Shown in pieces: positions 60,082 to 64,000 of a DNA stretch of 64,000 bases; within the stretch, counting starts at the first letter, position 1; each line of letters begins with the position of its first letter. The position numbers and the translations under genes are program-made. The notes beneath the pieces are model-generated. The model was given only the letters and a program-made list of their open reading frames with translations, ran no database searches and was not told the DNA's origin. The stretch spans positions 1 to 64,000 of the forward strand of contig CAZUAS010000001.1 of assembly GCA_964618515.1 (NCBI GenBank), read 5' to 3'. The DNA comes from JAFGNW01 sp964618515. Lineage in GTDB: Bacteria; Zixibacteria; MSB-5A5; GN15; FEB-12.

Positions 60082-62250
60082 ATGAAAACTATATTTACTT
60101 CCCTGTATTTAATATTATTAATAATTTTAACGACAACTCTGACTAACTCGGCCGAAACCACCATCAAAATGCAGGTCCGTATATATTTCGAGAATAAAAC
60201 CGAACTTATGAATTTGACCCGGCAACCACTCGATCGGATCGATATCCGGGAAAACTTCGTGGAGATAGTCACCGTCGCGGTCGAACTGGACGCACTGAGG
60301 GGAGAAGGCTTTAAAACCGAAGTCGTCCACAAAGATCTGGTAGCTTACTTCCAATCCGGTTTTGACTCCGCCCTGGATATGGGTGGTTATAAAACCCTGG
60401 CTGAGATGTATGCATATCTCGATAGCATGATTGCCGACCACCCCGATATAATATCTTCCAAGTTGAATATCGGCGAGACGGTCGAAGGGCGCCCGATGTG
60501 GGCGGTTAAAATTTCCGACTATTCCGATATCGCGGAAGGCGAAGAACCGGAGATTCTTTACACCGCCTGTATTCACGCCCGGGAACCCATTACGCCCGAA
60601 GTACTGCTCTATTTTATGGATTTCCTGACGGATAACTATGGCTTTGAACCGGAGGTCACCTGGCTCGTGGACAACCGGCAGATGTGGTTTATCGTGATGG
60701 TCAATACCGACGGTTATTATTTTAACGAAGTGACCTACCCCGGAGGCGGCGGCATGTGGCGCAAGAATCGTCAGGTAATCAACGAGGAATATATTGGAGT
60801 TGATTTGAACCGCAATTTTGGTTTTGCCTGGGGTTATAACGATGTCGGTTCTGATTGGTACCCGGGTTCCCAGACATATCGGGGAACTGCTCCTTTTTCG
60901 GAACCGGAAACCCGGAACATTCGCGATTTTGTCGAGGCTCATGATTTCAGGGTCTCCGTTTTTTACCATTCCTATGGTAATCAGGTCCTCTGGCCCTGGG
61001 GATATGAAAGGCTCTACACTCCGGACCAACCGGCGTTTCTTGCTCTGGGTGACAGTATCAGTGCTATGAACAGTTATAGAACCGGTACGATACCGGTTTT
61101 ATACCTTGTCAACGGCGGCAGCGAAGACTGGCTATATGGCGAACAGACAACGAAAAATAAATGTATGGCGCTGACGTTCGAGGTTGGGTCTGATTTCTGG
61201 CCCCCCTCCGCAGCCATCGACAGCCTGTGCCAGGTCAACCTTGGACCCAACCTGTTCTTAGCCCGCATCGTAAACGATATCTTTTTGCCCAATCCGCCCG
61301 CCGAACCTTTCGCTTACGTCACGGGAGAAGAGTTCGTTTCGGATTTCAATATTTACTGGACCCATAATGATTCTCTTAACCCGGCGGTCGACTTCGACAT
61401 CGAAGAATTTCGCGGTTTCCATCTTGTCGTCGATACCGCCGTCAGTCTGGAAAACTGGAAATATAAGGATGTCACTATTACCGAAGAGCGGGCGTTTTCC
61501 GGTTACCGGTCCTATTTTACGGGGACAGGCAACGGCGTTCGCAGTTTTATGCAAACCCAGGGACCCTATCTCGTTAAGCCGGGTGACAGGATTACTTTTT
61601 ACACTTATTACGATCTTGAAGAAGATTGGGATTATGCATATGTCTAAATATCCCTTGACGGCATAACGTTCACGTCGATTCCGGGAAACATAACAACAGA
61701 CGAAAATCCTCACGGTTACAATCTGGGGTACGGCATCACCGGGACCTCGTCCGCCTGGGTGCCGGCTGAATTTGATTTGTCGGCCTTTATCGGGCAGAAA
61801 ATACTGTTTCGGCTTGCCTGCTATACCGATTCTTATGTTTATAATGAAGGCACCTACTTCGACAACATCCATCCCGCTGGCATTTTCGACCGGAAGCGCA
61901 TCTACTCCCATGTCGCCGACACCGTCCTGGAATGCAACAATCGTTATACCGACGAATACTATTTCCGGCTCAAAGCCCGCGACGCCCAGAACGACATGAG
62001 CACTTATTCGAACATGGTGCACGTTTCGGTTGAGGGTACTTTTTATTGCGGCGACGCCAATTGCTCTCAAGAACTCGAACCTGATATCGCCGATATCACC
62101 CGGATTATTGACTACCTCTTTTTAAGTCATAGCCCGTTGTGCAATCCGGAAGCAGCCGATGTCAACGGTTCCGGGGGGGAGCCGGATATTTCCGACATCA
62201 CGTCACTCATCAGCTACCTGTATCTCGAGGGACCGGACTTAATATGTTAA
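60082..62250 (+). pseudogene. M14 zinc carboxypeptidase with dockerin-like C-terminus, interrupted by in-frame TAA
   Basis: A secreted metallocarboxypeptidase gene of 722 codons broken by TAA at 61645-61647 (codon 522). Before it: signal peptide (1-24), propeptide-like part and the M14 catalytic domain (about 110-410) with Zn ligands H165, E168 (HAREP) and H296 (FYHSYGN), the DLNRNF arginine and catalytic E367 (ALTFEVG). The frame resumes with ISLDGITFTSIPGN, an immune-inhibitor/MAM-like beta domain, and ends in a paired dockerin-like module (GDANCSQ, DIADITRIIDYLFLSH, DISDITSLI). The stop follows DYAYV, where homologous domains often have Glu (GAA), so one base change suffices. The truncated protein would keep the enzyme but lose its anchor. 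AAAGGA precedes ATG. Confidence 0.85.
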
Positions 62251-62363
62251 ACCGGGGTACCCCACAGTCCCCGTAGGTCATCTATAGAAAGGCACAAGTC
62301 AATAAATATTTTTATCAATCGGATTGCAACAATCACCTATTTGAGCTCAAACCTTTAGGATGG

Positions 62364-62527
62364 CCCACGATATTATTCTTTTGGGGTGGTTGCCCATTCA
62401 AGCCGTGGGACACTTTTAGGTCCAGACCTACGCTCGAGCTGACCACCCTAAATACAATTCCGACTTCTTCATATCTTTTCTATTATGCACCAGTCCTCGT
62501 AGGGCGGAACCTTTTAGCGGTTCCGCC
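62364..62527. repeat. Cluster of inverted repeats between the peptidase gene and fumC
   Basis: Several dyads lie here: CCCACG/CGTGGG (62364-62369, 62404-62409); TTTGGGGTGGT/ACCACCCTAAA (62380-62390, 62442-62452, one mismatch); TAGGTC-CA-GACCTA (62417-62430); GGCGGAACC/GGTTCCGCC (62503-62511, 62519-62527). The last may act as a hairpin after fumC, though without a T-run. No gene is seen in 62251-62602. Confidence 0.5.
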
Positions 62528-62602
62528 TATTTAAGTAATTAATCTGTCGAGGTCAGACAACTTTTTGAGCGCTTTCAAGAATCCCTTCCTGACAGTTTTT
62601 TT

Positions 62603-64000
62603 CTACTTCGCCTTCAAATTCGGGTTAATCATATTCTCCGGGCGAACTTTGGCGTCGAACTCCTCGGGGGTCAATAGCCCCAACGCCACCGCCGCCTCTT
62701 TGAGCGTGCTGTTGTCGGCATGCGCTTTCTTGGCAACCTTGGCGGCATTATCATACCCGATATGCGGGTTGAGCGCCGTCACCAGCATCAGCGAATTGTT
62801 CAGGTTCTTCCTGATATTTACTTCATTGGGTTCGATGCCCACCGCGCAGTGCTTGTTGAACATCTCACAGGCATCGGCCAGCAGGCGTATCGACTGTAAC
62901 AGGTTGTAAATCATCACCGGCTTAAAAACATTCAGCTCAAAATTGCCCGAGGCGCCGCCGATATTGACAGAAACATCATTACCGATTACCTGTGCGCAAA
63001 CCATGGTCATCGCCTCCGGCTGCGTCGGGTTGACTTTACCGGGCATGATCGACGAACCCGGTTCGTTGGCTGGGATAGTGATCTCGCCGATACCGCAACG
63101 CGGTCCCGAAGCCAGCCAGCGGATATCATTGGCAATTTTCATCAGCGAGCAAGCCAGGGTTTTCATCACCCCCGAGGCTTCGACAACAGCATCGTGCGTA
63201 GCCAGTGCCTCGAATTTGTTCGGCGCCGTGACAAACGGTTTACCGGTCAGTTTGGCAATCGTAGCAGCGGACTTAACGGCAAAATCAGGATGCGTATTCA
63301 GCCCGGTGCCAACCGCCGTCCCGCCCAGCGCCAGAGGATAAAGCCTCTTTAAACAATCATTAATTCTTTCCAGACCCAGAGTCAGGGCGGCGGCATAACC
63401 GGAAAATTCCTGCCCCAGCGTCAACGGCGTGGCATCCATTAGATGCGTCCGGCCGATTTTGATGATATGATTAAACTCATCGGCTTTTTTCTTTAAGGTA
63501 TCGCGGAGTTGCCCGACCATCGGAATCAAACGCCGGTGAATTTCCTCCACCGCCGCGATATGCATGGCCGTCGGGAAGGTATCGTTCGAAGACTGCGCCT
63601 TGTTGACATCGTCATTGGGGTGAATCGGCTTCTTGGAGCCCATCACGCCGCCGGCCAGCTCAATCGCCCGGTTGGAAATTACCTCGTTGGTATTCATATT
63701 AGTTTGCGTCCCCGAGCCGGTCTGCCAGATGACCAGGGGGAAATGTTCGTCCAGCTTACCCTCAATCACCTCGTCAGCGGCCTTCACTATCAAATCGCCC
63801 TTCTCTTTCGGCAATAAACCCAGTTCCATATTGACCAGCGCGGCGGCTTTTTTCAAAATCCCCATAGCCCTTATCAGTTCCCGCGGCATCCGCTCGCCGC
63901 CGATTTTAAAATGATGCAGCGAACGGGCTGTCTGGGCGCCGTAATACATGTTAGACGGAACTTTTATCTCGCCCATTGAATCGGTTTCAATACGATATTC
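62603..64000 (-). CDS. fumC: Class II fumarase, 5' end beyond the window edge
   Basis: Reversible hydration of fumarate to malate. The visible 465 codons cover almost the whole protein. The first ATG inside the window is at 63976, but the frame continues upstream to the edge as EYRIETDS, the normal fumarase N-terminus, so only a few residues are missing. Family signatures are YYGAQTARSLHHF, GSGTQTNMNTNEV, RTHLMDATPLTLGQEFSGY and the catalytic GSSIMPGKVNPTQ loop. Together with the methylmalonyl-CoA operon it fits a succinate/fumarate/propionate branch of central metabolism. Confidence 0.95.
   Translation of the reverse strand, partial: EYRIETDSMGEIKVPSNMYYGAQTARSLHHFKIGGERMPRELIRAMGILKKAAALVNMELGLLPKEKGDLIVKAADEVIEGKLDEHFPLVIWQTGSGTQTNMNTNEVISNRAIELAGGVMGSKKPIHPNDDVNKAQSSNDTFPTAMHIAAVEEIHRRLIPMVGQLRDTLKKKADEFNHIIKIGRTHLMDATPLTLGQEFSGYAAALTLGLERINDCLKRLYPLALGGTAVGTGLNTHPDFAVKSAATIAKLTGKPFVTAPNKFEALATHDAVVEASGVMKTLACSLMKIANDIRWLASGPRCGIGEITIPANEPGSSIMPGKVNPTQPEAMTMVCAQVIGNDVSVNIGGASGNFELNVFKPVMIYNLLQSIRLLADACEMFNKHCAVGIEPNEVNIRKNLNNSLMLVTALNPHIGYDNAAKVAKKAHADNSTLKEAAVALGLLTPEEFDAKVRPENMINPNLKAK

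Noticed and set aside
60127..61029. 300-codon minus-strand frame opposite the M14 peptidase
   Set aside because: Antisense of the conserved catalytic domain; no start signal and no motif.
48..64000. CRISPR arrays, tRNA or rRNA genes, intact insertion sequences, prophage
   Set aside because: No regularly spaced direct repeats, no tRNA T-loop/acceptor patterns, no rRNA-like conserved blocks and no transposase or integrase motifs were seen by reading both strands.

Overview
The window looks like one end of an assembled contig from an uncultivated, anaerobe-like, Gram-negative (diderm) bacterium. Bases 1-47 are an unremoved Illumina indexed adapter, so biological sequence starts near base 48. 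Diderm features are a TonB-dependent receptor, a small outer-membrane barrel, lipoproteins and MacA/MacB-type efflux. Secreted enzymes end in paired dockerin-like modules (DISDIT...LIDYL, CCPEEAD, DGSGG). Together with the overall gene mix, this is what I would expect from candidate phylum Zixibacteria or a close FCB relative. That assignment is inference. No rRNA, tRNA, CRISPR array, prophage or intact IS was seen.

Layout. 0.16-4.5 kb: MacA/MacB-like export operon. 4.5-5.9 kb: Na+/solute symporter. 6.4-9.6 kb: large secreted subtilase with beta-helix and dockerin-like modules. 9.7-10.5 kb: Cys-rich lipoprotein. 10.6-13.4 kb: zinc uptake operon znuA-znuC-znuB led by a ribbon-helix-helix protein with a Cys/His cluster. 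13.6-19.6 kb: three tandem LtaS-like membrane phosphotransferases. 19.6-21.9 kb: TonB receptor. 22.2-25.1 kb: unconjugated-pterin (tetrahydrobiopterin-like) set: PCD, SDR, triple-domain PTPS and folE. 25.2-34.4 kb: a seven-gene operon of methylmalonyl-CoA mutase, its GTPase chaperone and a Na+-pumping decarboxylase complex. 34.7-40.3 kb: thioredoxin, CoA-transferase, GNAT, APH-like kinase, RsgA and a methyltransferase. 40.4-41 kb: a tiny gene with its own operator, ribosome-binding site and tandem terminators, then a suspicious junction between a dockerin fragment and an N-terminally short spermidine-synthase-like gene. 43-50 kb: nitrilase, isochorismatase-type hydrolase, EF-G, an unusual aminotransferase, a methyltransferase and an MgtC/DUF4010 protein. 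50-58 kb: nuclease remnant, THEP1 NTPase, caspase-like lipoprotein, phosphoesterase, RqcH, broken GNAT, barrel protein, DUF4397 lipoprotein and DUF378 protein. 58.7 kb: a MerR/B12-type (CarH-like) regulator. 59.7-62.6 kb: palindromic repeats around an M14 carboxypeptidase gene interrupted by a stop codon. 62.6-64 kb: fumC, running off the right edge.

How the genes work together. MutA/MutB, MeaB, the carboxyltransferase, the biotin carrier and the OadB/OadG-like subunits convert succinyl-CoA to propionyl-CoA and couple the decarboxylation to Na+ export. Fumarase and a CoA-transferase fit the same central metabolism, and the SSS symporter could use the Na+ gradient. The pterin genes supply a tetrahydrobiopterin-like cofactor, but no pterin-dependent hydroxylase is in the window. 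Several loci carry perfect palindromes on good sigma70-type promoters (zinc operon, TonB receptor, mutase operon, tiny gene, carH), so much of this stretch appears individually regulated. The most unusual items are the triple PTPS fusion, the zinc-linked RHH regulator with 10-bp-phased repeats, the isolated 19-codon gene at 40.45 kb, the aminotransferase with Asn replacing the PLP-binding Asp, and the run of degraded genes.
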